DNA from: Bacteroidales bacterium Bact_08
GTDB lineage: Bacteria; Bacteroidota; Bacteroidia; Bacteroidales; UBA932
Assembly (NCBI GenBank): GCA_001603425.1
Contig: LUYZ01000004.1
Location: 1-33,232 of the forward strand
Length of the DNA: 33,232 bases
Direction: 5' to 3'
The notes below the pieces were generated by a model that was not told the DNA's origin, searched no databases, and worked only from the letters and a program-made list of their open reading frames with translations. Both the position numbers and the translations under genes were made by a program. Below, one piece after another: positions 25,992-32,743 of the stretch (position 1 is its first letter; every line of letters starts with the position of its first letter).

Positions 25992-27212
25992 ATGGATTTG
26001 AAGTCAATAAAACAGAGATTTGATATTATAGGGGATAGCCCATTGTTAAATAGGGCTCTTGAGATTGCTGTGCAGGTGGCTGCAACAGATTTGTCTGTTT
26101 TGGTAACCGGTGAAAGTGGTGTTGGTAAGGAGGTTGTTCCCAAAATAATTCATATTAATAGTCCACGAAAACATAATCAGTACTTTGCAGTTAACTGTGG
26201 AGCTATACCAGAAGGAACTATAGATTCAGAGCTTTTTGGTCACGAAAAAGGATCGTTTACAGGAGCATATGAAACAAGAAAGGGTTATTTTGAGGTTGCA
26301 GATGGAGGGACTCTATTTCTTGATGAGGTGGCTGAGCTTCCTCTCTCGACTCAGGTTAGATTACTTAGAGTAATTCAGTCTGGGGAGTTCATTAAGGTTG
26401 GTTCCTCTAAAGTTCAAAAAACAGATGTTAGAGTTATTGCGGCAACAAATGTCAATTTGGTATCGGCAATTGAGTCAGGAAGATTCAGAGAAGATCTTTT
26501 TTACCGTCTAAATACAGTTCCTATATATATTCCTCCTTTAAGAGAGAGGAGTGGAGATATACACCTTCTTTTTAAGAAATTTGCATTAGATTTTGCAGAT
26601 AAATATCTTATGCCGCCAATCAGGCTTACTCCAGATGCTGTAGAGGTGTTATGTAGCTATAGGTGGCCAGGGAACATCCGTCAATTAAAAAGTATTGCAG
26701 AGCAAATATCTGTTATTGAGCATGAAAGGCATATAGATTCTGTGATTCTATCTAAATATATCCCCAGAGATAGCTCAAATTCTCAACTTATTAAAACAGG
26801 ATCGCAGAATAAAGATTATTTAACAGATAGAGATATAATATTTAAAATATTATATCAATTGCGTCAAGAGGTTGAAGAGCTAAAACAGCGTATCTCAGAT
26901 CAAGAGGGTGTTCGTGAATCTATAGTGTCACAGGGGAGATTATCTGCAGATAGTGAAATCTCTAAAAATATACAAGAGACCACAGTAGTAGATTATAGAG
27001 AGGAGTCAGATTTGTCTGATGCACAGTTGGATATAGAAGGAGGGCTTGACTCTTCTGACTTTTCAACGCTATCTATTCAGGAGGTGAATTCTGAATTAAT
27101 TAAAAAGGCCCTAGAGAAGTGTGGAGGGAAGAGAAGATTAGCTGCTCAAGAGCTTGGTATTTCGGAAAGAACTCTATATAGAAAGATAAAAGAATTAAAT
27201 TTAGATATATGA
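25992..27212 (+). CDS. Sigma54-dependent transcriptional activator (AAA+ with Fis-type HTH)
   Basis: A 406-residue regulator. It has no receiver domain: the AAA+ module begins near residue 14 ('IIGDSPLLNRALEIA'). Walker A is 'VTGESGVGKE', the sigma54-contact loop is GSFTGA (usual GAFTGA, with Ser for Ala) in 'HEKGSFTGAYETRKGYFE', Walker B is 'GGTLFLDEVAELPL', and the arginine-finger region is 'FREDLFYRLNTVPIYIPPLRER'. An acidic, helical linker of about 110 residues (280-360) precedes the Fis-type helix-turn-helix 'GGKRRLAAQELGISERTLYRKIKEL'. The start is ATG 25992, not the TTG at 25983. Its stop overlaps the lptE start as ATGA. This operon order is widespread in Bacteroidota; without a sensor domain it may be controlled by level or by a partner. 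Confidence 0.93.
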   Translation: MDLKSIKQRFDIIGDSPLLNRALEIAVQVAATDLSVLVTGESGVGKEVVPKIIHINSPRKHNQYFAVNCGAIPEGTIDSELFGHEKGSFTGAYETRKGYFEVADGGTLFLDEVAELPLSTQVRLLRVIQSGEFIKVGSSKVQKTDVRVIAATNVNLVSAIESGRFREDLFYRLNTVPIYIPPLRERSGDIHLLFKKFALDFADKYLMPPIRLTPDAVEVLCSYRWPGNIRQLKSIAEQISVIEHERHIDSVILSKYIPRDSSNSQLIKTGSQNKDYLTDRDIIFKILYQLRQEVEELKQRISDQEGVRESIVSQGRLSADSEISKNIQETTVVDYREESDLSDAQLDIEGGLDSSDFSTLSIQEVNSELIKKALEKCGGKRRLAAQELGISERTLYRKIKELNLDI

Positions 27213-27712
27213 TAAAGAGATTGTTATATACCATTATACCAGTTTTATTATTGGTCTCATCATGTGGGTTTTACTCTTTTTCTGGAACTTCTATTGCGCC
27301 AGATGTAAAGACAATTACAATTTATCCAGTAGAGAATAGGGCATTGAGAATTAATCCAAGACTTAGTAATAATGTTACAGAGGCGTTGATGGATAAATTC
27401 AGAAAATTGACTAAACTAACTCAAGTTCCGCAAGGAGGAGATTTGGTTCTAGAGTGCCAAATTATTAGCTATGAAACAACATCTTTGGGTGTGACTGCAG
27501 ATGAGGTTGCTTCAAAAAATAGGCTTACAATTACAATGAAGGTTATTTTTACTAATGTCAAATATCCCAAAGAGAGTTTTGATAGAAACTTTGCTGCCTT
27601 TGAAGATTATCCCTCAACTGTGTCATTTGATGCTGCAGAGGCAAATCTTGTAGAACAAATTGTAGAGAAACTTACAGAAGATATTTTTAACTCTACCGTT
27701 GCTAATTGGTAA
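27209..27712 (+). CDS. lptE: LPS-assembly lipoprotein LptE
   Basis: A 167-residue outer-membrane lipoprotein that plugs LptD for LPS insertion at the cell surface. The signal MIKRLLYTIIPVLLLVSSC ends at Cys19, directly followed by GFYSFSGTSIAPDVKTITI, the typical LptE start ('CGfY.f.G.s....iktv.i'). The body 'YPVENRALRINPRLSNNVTEALMDKF' and 'LTQVPQGGDLVLECQI' continues the DUF/LptE pattern of Bacteroidota. The ATG overlaps the preceding stop codon, implying coupled translation with the activator. KdsB, encoded divergently, works upstream in the same LPS pathway. Confidence 0.9.
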   Translation: MIKRLLYTIIPVLLLVSSCGFYSFSGTSIAPDVKTITIYPVENRALRINPRLSNNVTEALMDKFRKLTKLTQVPQGGDLVLECQIISYETTSLGVTADEVASKNRLTITMKVIFTNVKYPKESFDRNFAAFEDYPSTVSFDAAEANLVEQIVEKLTEDIFNSTVANW

Positions 27713-27732
27713 TATTGAAAAAATGATTAGAT

Positions 27733-28467
27733 ATGCCAGATTTTAATCTATCTTTTAAAGAGCAAGTTGTAAGTAAGTATCCATGGTACTCTATAGGATA
27801 TTATGATATATTTAGAGAGATCTGTAAAATTGATGCCGAAGCTTCTGGGCTCTACTTAGATAAGGTTGCTCCGAGGGTGTTTTCACGTGGGGCTCTCTAT
27901 GATATGTACCTTCTTTATTCCTCTAATGACTCGGAGTCCAATTATGATGAGTATGTCTCAGAAGTAAGTGATAATATTGATACTACTATAGAATCAGAGG
28001 AGGCGCAAATCGATTTAGAGGGCAAGGATTCTCAAAAACAAGAGCATTACATTGTTGATGAGACTGAAATTGTTTTTGAAGAGATATCGGATTTTACAAT
28101 AGACAATACAAAGACGGAACCAAATTTTGTTTTGGCAGGAGGAGATTATTTTACTCGTAAAGATCTAGATCAATTAGAGTTAGATAAGTCAAAGCCCGTA
28201 GATAATTTTATTGCAACAAAACCATCTTTAGTAAAAACACAAAAGGAGAAGGAGTCTCAGAAAAAAGAGGCCGAAAAAGAGATATCTACATCGGACCTTT
28301 TTGATGACTACTCGTTTTATACAGAGACGTTGGCAAAGATTTATCAAGAGCAGGGCTTTTATAAAAGAGCTGTGGATGTTTACGCTAAACTTATTTTGTT
28401 ATATCCAGAAAAAAGTAGTTACTTTGCAACCCTTGTAGATAAAATTAAAGAAAAATATAATCAATAA
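27733..28467 (+). CDS. Acidic protein with C-terminal TPR-like motif, between lptE and secG
   Basis: A 244-residue protein without signal peptide or transmembrane segment, so probably cytoplasmic. The N-terminal 70 residues look folded ('YPWYSIGYYDIFREICKIDAEASGLYLDKVAPRVF'). A long acidic, low-complexity middle (about 75-190) rich in Asp, Glu and Ser follows. The C-terminus 'TETLAKIYQEQGFYKRAVDVYAKLILLYPEKSSYFA' (about 198-232) is a TPR unit. The same kind of gene stands between lptE and secG in many Bacteroidota, so the position is conserved, but I know no demonstrated function. Confidence 0.78.
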   Translation: MPDFNLSFKEQVVSKYPWYSIGYYDIFREICKIDAEASGLYLDKVAPRVFSRGALYDMYLLYSSNDSESNYDEYVSEVSDNIDTTIESEEAQIDLEGKDSQKQEHYIVDETEIVFEEISDFTIDNTKTEPNFVLAGGDYFTRKDLDQLELDKSKPVDNFIATKPSLVKTQKEKESQKKEAEKEISTSDLFDDYSFYTETLAKIYQEQGFYKRAVDVYAKLILLYPEKSSYFATLVDKIKEKYNQ

Positions 28468-28474
28468 TATTATT

Positions 28475-28825
28475 ATGTATACCGTAATAGCTATCCTTAT
28501 TGTAATCGCCAGCATTTTATTGACACTTATTGTGTTAGTACAAAACTCAAAAGGAGGAGGGTTGGCAGCTAACTTCGCATCTGGAAATCAGACATTTGGA
28601 GTACGTCAGACAGCTGATTTTTTAGAAAAAGCAACTTGGACTTTAGCAATAGCAATAATTGTTTTATGTATTTTAGCAACAGCATTTGTTTCTACAGATG
28701 CCTCTAGAACACAAAGTTCAATTCAACAAAAAATAGAATCTAGTGCACCTATACAAGGTCAGCCAGAATTCCCAGCTGTTCCTACTACACCTTCTTCTAC
28801 AGAGGAGACTCCTGGAACAAATTAA
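28475..28825 (+). CDS. secG: Protein translocase subunit SecG
   Basis: A 116-residue inner-membrane protein assisting SecYE in preprotein export. Two helices flank the conserved cytoplasmic loop: helix 1 at about 1-24 (YTVIAILIVIASILLTLIVLVQ), loop 'NSKGGGLAANFASGNQTFGVRQTADFLEKATW', helix 2 at about 55-75. The 'Q.SKGGGL' and 'F..G..T.FLEKATW' patterns are the family signature. The C-terminal tail (about 76-116) is rich in Ser, Thr, Pro and Gln, as in other Bacteroidota SecG. It ends the sigma54-activator/lptE operon; an intrinsic terminator follows. Confidence 0.95.
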   Translation: MYTVIAILIVIASILLTLIVLVQNSKGGGLAANFASGNQTFGVRQTADFLEKATWTLAIAIIVLCILATAFVSTDASRTQSSIQQKIESSAPIQGQPEFPAVPTTPSSTEETPGTN

Positions 28826-28858
28826 AAATATTTTTTATATATAGAATCTTGGTAATTA

Positions 28859-28887
28859 AGGCCTTCCGGATTAGGAGGTCTTTTTTT
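28859..28887 (+). terminator. Intrinsic terminator after secG
   Basis: AGGCCTTC pairs with GGAGGTCT (8 bp including two G-U pairs) around a short loop, followed by seven T residues. It separates the secG operon from the pspC/padR operon. Confidence 0.75.
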
Positions 28888-28901
28888 ATGTAAATTTTTA
28901 G

Positions 28902-28920
28902 TACTATGTGTTGCATAGTA
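28902..28920. promoter_or_regulatory. Inverted repeat over the -33 element, probable PadR operator
   Basis: TACTATGTGTTGCATAGTA is a perfect 7-bp inverted repeat around TGTTG, and the TTG of the spacer is the -33 element of the operon promoter. PadR-type repressors bind ATG/CAT-containing dyads of this kind, and a padR gene is second in the operon, so autoregulation is inferred. Confidence 0.6.
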
Positions 28921-28942
28921 TTAAAATTATTACATATATTTG
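28911..28942 (+). promoter_or_regulatory. Promoter of the pspC-padR-pspC operon (TTG-N21-TATATTTG)
   Basis: A TTG at 28911-28913 and TATATTTG at 28935-28942 are separated by 21 bases, within the known range for Bacteroidota. The leader before the ATG at 28980 would be about 33 bases. Confidence 0.72.
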
Positions 28943-28979
28943 CAGTACCAAATTCTATATATAAAAAAATATTAATGTT

Positions 28980-29555
28980 ATGAAAAAAGTAATTAACGTT
29001 GGAATAGGCAAAAGTAGTTTTATTATTAACGAAGATGCTTATCAAAGACTAAGCTACTATTTAAGTAGTTTTAAAGAGAAGGCTGCTATGGGCCCGGAGT
29101 CAGAAGATGTAATGGAGGATTTGGAGATGAGAATCTCTGAATTATTTATGGAGTCCATTACTAGTTATAATCAAGTTATTACTCTAGAGATTGTGAATAG
29201 AGTTATTATGCAGTTAGGAATGCCAGATGGATCTACATTAGATAGTGGTGATTCTTCTAGTGGCTCATTTGATAACAAATGGAGTTATACCATATCCAAA
29301 AAGCTATACAGAGACCCAGATGGTAAGACTATAGGTGGTGTGTGTAGTGGTCTTTCACTTTACTTTAATGTAGATGTTGTGTTAATTAGAATTCTATTTG
29401 TTGTAGCTCTAATTATGGGAAGTGCTGGATTCTGGGCATATATAATATTTTGGATTATAGCTCCAATGGCTGTTACAGCTGCTCAAAAATGTGAGATGAG
29501 AGGATTACCTATAACTGCAGAGAATTTAAAGAGATTTAGTACCTATAAATTTTAA
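28980..29555 (+). CDS. PspC-domain membrane protein (short)
   Basis: A 191-residue protein. Residues 1-85 are a soluble helical module ('MKKVINVGIGKSSFIINEDAYQRLSYYLSSFKEKA', 'VMEDLEMRISELFMESI') that recurs at the start of the longer PspC gene of this operon. Residues about 103-165 are the PspC domain: 'KKLYRDPDGKTIGGVCSGLSLYFNVDVVLIRILFVVAL' with two adjacent helices ending 'WIIAPMA'. PspC proteins respond to inner-membrane stress in enterobacteria; in Bacteroidota they commonly occur with a PadR regulator. It is first of three genes, 4 bases before padR. Confidence 0.9.
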   Translation: MKKVINVGIGKSSFIINEDAYQRLSYYLSSFKEKAAMGPESEDVMEDLEMRISELFMESITSYNQVITLEIVNRVIMQLGMPDGSTLDSGDSSSGSFDNKWSYTISKKLYRDPDGKTIGGVCSGLSLYFNVDVVLIRILFVVALIMGSAGFWAYIIFWIIAPMAVTAAQKCEMRGLPITAENLKRFSTYKF

Positions 29556-29559
29556 TGTC

Positions 29560-29901
29560 ATGAACGAAATTAATACCGATAATATAAAATCTCAAATGAG
29601 AAAAGGGGTACTAGAGTACTGTATTCTAAGTATCCTTCATAAGAATGATGCATACGCATCTTCTATAATAGCCACATTAAAAAAGGCACATATGATTGTA
29701 GTGGAGGGAACTCTATATCCTCTTTTAACTCGTCAAAAAAATCAAGGTCTGCTAAACTATAGATGGGAGGAGTCTCAACAAGGTCCACCTAGAAAGTATT
29801 ATACACTTACAGATAAGGGTAGAGAGGTTCTTGAGGAGATGGATAGTGCATGGAAAGAGATTGTAGAGTCCATTGAAGTTATAAAAAATCAAAATGAATA
29901 G
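29560..29901 (+). CDS. PadR-family transcriptional regulator
   Basis: A 113-residue winged-helix repressor. 'QMRKGVLEYCILSILHKNDAYASSIIATLKKAHMIVVEGTLYPLLTRQKNQGLLNYRW' (about 11-68, read as adjoining parts) is the PadR DNA-binding domain with the hallmark 'EGTLYPLL.R....GL', and 'GPPRKYYTLTDKGREVL' is the wing. A short C-terminal helix for dimerisation follows, as in the small PadR-s2 class. It lies between two PspC genes with gaps of 4 and 2 bases, so all three are translated from one mRNA, and probably represses its own promoter at the inverted repeat at 28902-28920. The ligand is unknown. Confidence 0.94.
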   Translation: MNEINTDNIKSQMRKGVLEYCILSILHKNDAYASSIIATLKKAHMIVVEGTLYPLLTRQKNQGLLNYRWEESQQGPPRKYYTLTDKGREVLEEMDSAWKEIVESIEVIKNQNE

Positions 29902-29903
29902 CC

Positions 29904-31358
29904 ATGAAAAAAGTTATAAAAATAAGTCTTGGAAATATCGCTTTTACTATAGAAGAGGACTCCTTTTTACTATTAAAAGGGTATTTGGATGAGCTAAAAG
30001 ATTACTACGGAAATGATAGTAATGCCAAAGAGATTGTGGATGGTATCGAGGAGAGGATGGCTGAGTTATTATTAGAGAAACTACCAGCAGGTGAGGTGGT
30101 AACAGTAAAAGAGATAAATGAAATTATATCTGTTTTAGGGAGACCAGAGTCTTTTGAGGGAGAAGATTACAAAGAGCAGACAAGAAGTATGGGAGTAAAG
30201 AATTTACCAAGAAAACTTTACAGAGATCCTATAAACAAGGTGCTAGGAGGTGTTTTATCTGGATTTGCAGCATATTTTAAATTGGATATAATTCTAGTTA
30301 GGATAATCTTTATTGTATTAGCTTTTGGTCTCTCTGTATTTGGATTACATAATGGAGCCGGATTTGGTTTTTGGTTTGTAGCTTATATTCTTATGTGGAT
30401 AATTATCCCAGAGGCAAAAAGTCTGGAACAAAAATATGCAATGTCCGGAGAGATTCTAGATTACAAAACGATAGGGCAAAAAGAGAGTTTTGTTGCAAAA
30501 AAAGAGAGTGGTTTATCGAATATAATAAATAGATTCTTTTCCGTAATAGCCAGAGTCATAATCATTATAATATCGTTTGTTCTTATTGCAATTGCCCTTG
30601 GAGGTCTAATTGCATCATCTATGTTGTTTTTTGGAATTGAGATATTCAGTGGTTTTGTCCCAATCGATATTCTAGGATATTTAGATTTATCTATTTTTGG
30701 ATCAGCAATATATAAGATTCTGTTGATTTTAGTTGTAATGCTACCATTTATAGGTATGTTATATGGTGGTATCTGTATGTTGTTTAAAATCAAAAGTCCA
30801 AAATTCAAACCGGGTTTAATAATCTTTTTATTGTGGATACTATCACTTATCTCCATCTCTGTATTGACAGTGAAATCTTCTAGGTCTTATTGGTCAGAAG
30901 CATCTAGTGATTTAGTGATAAATGTTCCTAAGTCTTTAGATACTCTATTTATTAATCTGGAGTCTCAAACTGAGATTTCTAAAAAGAGGTTTATTTATGA
31001 TGCTGGTAAGAAACACTACTCTCTTTTCTGGCTCACGGATAACAACTTAGTTCTTATGCCCAATATTAAAATTTGGGATGTTGAGGGATTAGACTCAGCA
31101 AGAGTTATTGTTAATACATATGCGAGATCGTCCAACTATTTTCAGGCTATGGAGACCATAGAGCAATACGGTTCTAATGTAAGGCTAAAAGACTCTATAT
31201 TAATAATTAAGGCTCAGGAGTATAGTAAAAGTAATAAATGGGATGGGGTGTTTAGAAGTATAATAATAGAAAAACCCAAAGATTTAGAAGTGGTGGTTAA
31301 TAGCCCAATTAGGCACTCTTTTAATAAGAGGGTAAAGAGTAATTTTAACTTAGATTAG
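29904..31358 (+). CDS. PspC-domain membrane protein (long)
   Basis: A 484-residue inner-membrane protein. Residues 1-88 repeat the soluble module of the short PspC gene ('MKKVIKISLGNIAFTIEEDSF', 'IVDGIEERMAELLLEKL'). The PspC domain (about 103-172, 'RKLYRDPINKVLGGVLSGFAAYFKLDIILVRIIFI') follows. Three further long hydrophobic segments lie at about 213-245, 270-295 and 302-325. The last 155 residues form an exported or periplasmic beta-rich region with no named motif I recognise ('LVINVPKSLDTLFINLE', 'YGSNVRLKDSILIIKAQE'). Such proteins are paired with PadR in Bacteroidota and are presumed to sense membrane state. The shared N-terminal module points to an old duplication with gain of the C-terminal part. 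Confidence 0.88.
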   Translation: MKKVIKISLGNIAFTIEEDSFLLLKGYLDELKDYYGNDSNAKEIVDGIEERMAELLLEKLPAGEVVTVKEINEIISVLGRPESFEGEDYKEQTRSMGVKNLPRKLYRDPINKVLGGVLSGFAAYFKLDIILVRIIFIVLAFGLSVFGLHNGAGFGFWFVAYILMWIIIPEAKSLEQKYAMSGEILDYKTIGQKESFVAKKESGLSNIINRFFSVIARVIIIIISFVLIAIALGGLIASSMLFFGIEIFSGFVPIDILGYLDLSIFGSAIYKILLILVVMLPFIGMLYGGICMLFKIKSPKFKPGLIIFLLWILSLISISVLTVKSSRSYWSEASSDLVINVPKSLDTLFINLESQTEISKKRFIYDAGKKHYSLFWLTDNNLVLMPNIKIWDVEGLDSARVIVNTYARSSNYFQAMETIEQYGSNVRLKDSILIIKAQEYSKSNKWDGVFRSIIIEKPKDLEVVVNSPIRHSFNKRVKSNFNLD

Positions 31359-31370
31359 TTTGTAAAATAT

Positions 31371-31404
31371 AAAAAGAGAAGAGGCTGCAATCTGGCAGCC
31401 TCTT
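31371..31404 (-). terminator. Intrinsic terminator after kbl (shared with the PspC operon)
   Basis: A perfect 10-bp stem (31379-31388 with 31395-31404) with a 6-base loop. On the minus strand it is followed by CTCTTTTTATATTTT, so it ends kbl. The plus strand has only an A-rich flank, so it may be a weaker stop for the PspC operon. Confidence 0.8.
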
Positions 31405-31418
31405 AAAATAATGGTTAT

Positions 31419-32609
31419 CTATTTTATTACACCTAGCTCTTTTCCTACAGTAGTAAAAGCATCAATACATCTATCTAAATGCTCTTGTGAATGTCCAGCG
31501 CTTATTTGGACTCTTATTCTTGCTTGATCTTTTGGAACAACTGGGAAGTAAAAGCCGATAACATATATTCCATGATCTAGCATTTTTGCAGCAAACTCTT
31601 GTGATAGTTTAGCATCGTAAAGCATAACAGCACAGATAGCCGATTGAGTTGGCTTAATATCAAAACCAGCGTCAATCATTTTTTTAACAAAGTAATCTGT
31701 ATTGTTATGAAGTTTGTCTTGAAGTTCGTTGGTCTTTGACATCATATCAAACATTGCTGAACCAGCAGCAGCAACCATTGGAGGAATAGAGTTAGAGAAG
31801 AGATATGGTCTAGAACGTTGTCTTAGCATATCAATAATCTCTTTTTTACCTGTTGTAAATCCTCCTATCGCACCTCCAAAAGCTTTTCCAAGGGTTCCGG
31901 TAATGATTTCTACCTTACCTTTTAGATTGAATAGTTCTGTTGTTCCCCTACCAGTATTACCAACAACTCCAGCAGAGTGAGACTCATCTACCATAATCAT
32001 TGCATCATATTTATTGGCAAGCTCATATATTTTGTCTAGTGGCGCAACATTACCATCCATGGAGAATACACCATCTGTAACAATAAGTCTGAATCTTTGA
32101 GCTTGTGCAATTTTAAGGCATTTTTCTAATTCATCCATATCTGCATTAGCATACCTATATCTTTGTGCTTTACACAGCCTTACACCATCTATTATTGATG
32201 CATGATTTAATGAGTCAGAGATAATAGCATCCTCTTCTGTAAGAAGAGGTTCAAAAACTCCGCCATTTGCATCAAAACATGCGGCATAGAGTATTGTGTC
32301 TTCTGTACCAAAAAAATCTGCAATCTTTTTTTCTAACTCCAAGTGAAGGTCTTGAGTTCCACAGATAAATCTAACACTAGACATTCCAAAGCCTCTGTTA
32401 TCTAGTGCTTTTTTAGCAGCATCAATTAATTCTGGATTATTTGAAAGTCCTAAGTAGTTATTGGCGCAGAAGTTTAGTACCTCCTGTCCAGAACTTACTT
32501 TGATCTCAGCTTGTTGTGCAGTAGTAATTACTCTTTCATTTTTAAAAAGACCTGCCTCTTTGATGTTTGTTAGCTCTTTTTCTAGATGAGATTTAAAATT
32601 TGAATACAT
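31419..32609 (-). CDS. kbl: Glycine C-acetyltransferase (2-amino-3-ketobutyrate CoA ligase)
   Basis: A 396-residue PLP enzyme of the alpha-oxoamine synthase family, close to E. coli Kbl at 398. With CoA it cleaves 2-amino-3-ketobutyrate, from threonine dehydrogenase, to glycine and acetyl-CoA. 'NFCANNYLGLSNNPELIDAAKKAL', 'FGMSSVRFICGTQDLHLELE' and 'SDSLNHASIIDGVRLCKAQRYRYAN' match Kbl closely, separating it from the related serine palmitoyltransferase. The PLP lysine is Lys242 in 'ITGTLGKAFGGAIGGF', and 'VDESHSAGVVG' holds the cofactor Asp and His. The ATG at 32609 is chosen over an in-frame TTG at 32615. No threonine dehydrogenase gene is in the window. It is divergent from a TetR regulator. 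Confidence 0.96.
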   Translation of the reverse strand: MYSNFKSHLEKELTNIKEAGLFKNERVITTAQQAEIKVSSGQEVLNFCANNYLGLSNNPELIDAAKKALDNRGFGMSSVRFICGTQDLHLELEKKIADFFGTEDTILYAACFDANGGVFEPLLTEEDAIISDSLNHASIIDGVRLCKAQRYRYANADMDELEKCLKIAQAQRFRLIVTDGVFSMDGNVAPLDKIYELANKYDAMIMVDESHSAGVVGNTGRGTTELFNLKGKVEIITGTLGKAFGGAIGGFTTGKKEIIDMLRQRSRPYLFSNSIPPMVAAAGSAMFDMMSKTNELQDKLHNNTDYFVKKMIDAGFDIKPTQSAICAVMLYDAKLSQEFAAKMLDHGIYVIGFYFPVVPKDQARIRVQISAGHSQEHLDRCIDAFTTVGKELGVIK

Positions 32610-32643
32610 ATGCAAAATTTGATTATGAATTATTATAATGTTG

Positions 32644-32651
32644 CAAATTTA
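32644..32651 (-). promoter_or_regulatory. -7 box TAAATTTG of kbl
   Basis: A perfect minus-strand TAnnTTTG box lies about 34 bases before the kbl ATG. No TTG at -33 is seen; the tetR-side inverted repeat begins 24 bases upstream of it. Confidence 0.48.
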
Positions 32652-32674
32652 GGAAAGTATATTATAATTCTTAA

Positions 32675-32712
32675 ATAAAACTTAAAAACTTTTTTTGTTT
32701 TTTAAGTTTTAT
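32675..32712. repeat. 14-bp inverted repeat in the kbl/tetR spacer, probable operator
   Basis: ATAAAACTTAAAAA (32675-32688) and its exact reverse complement (32699-32712) flank a 10-base T-rich spacer. The -33 TTG of the tetR promoter (32695-32697) lies inside. TetR-family regulators often bind dyads in their own divergent promoter region, so an operator role is likely. A/T composition weakens it. Confidence 0.55.
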
Positions 32713-32725
32713 CCCTGTAAATTTG
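32695..32725 (+). promoter_or_regulatory. Promoter of the tetR gene (TTG-N20-TAAATTTG)
   Basis: TTG at 32695-32697 and TAAATTTG at 32718-32725 are 20 bases apart, matching the Bacteroidota consensus and spacing. It ends 18 bases before the ATG at 32744. Confidence 0.68.
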
Positions 32726-32743
32726 CCAACTTATTTATTATTT

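Noticed and set aside
31419-32609. Serine palmitoyltransferase, a related enzyme common in sphingolipid-making Bacteroidota
   Set aside because: The long blocks around FGMSSVRFICGTQD and LNHASIIDGVRLCK match Kbl.
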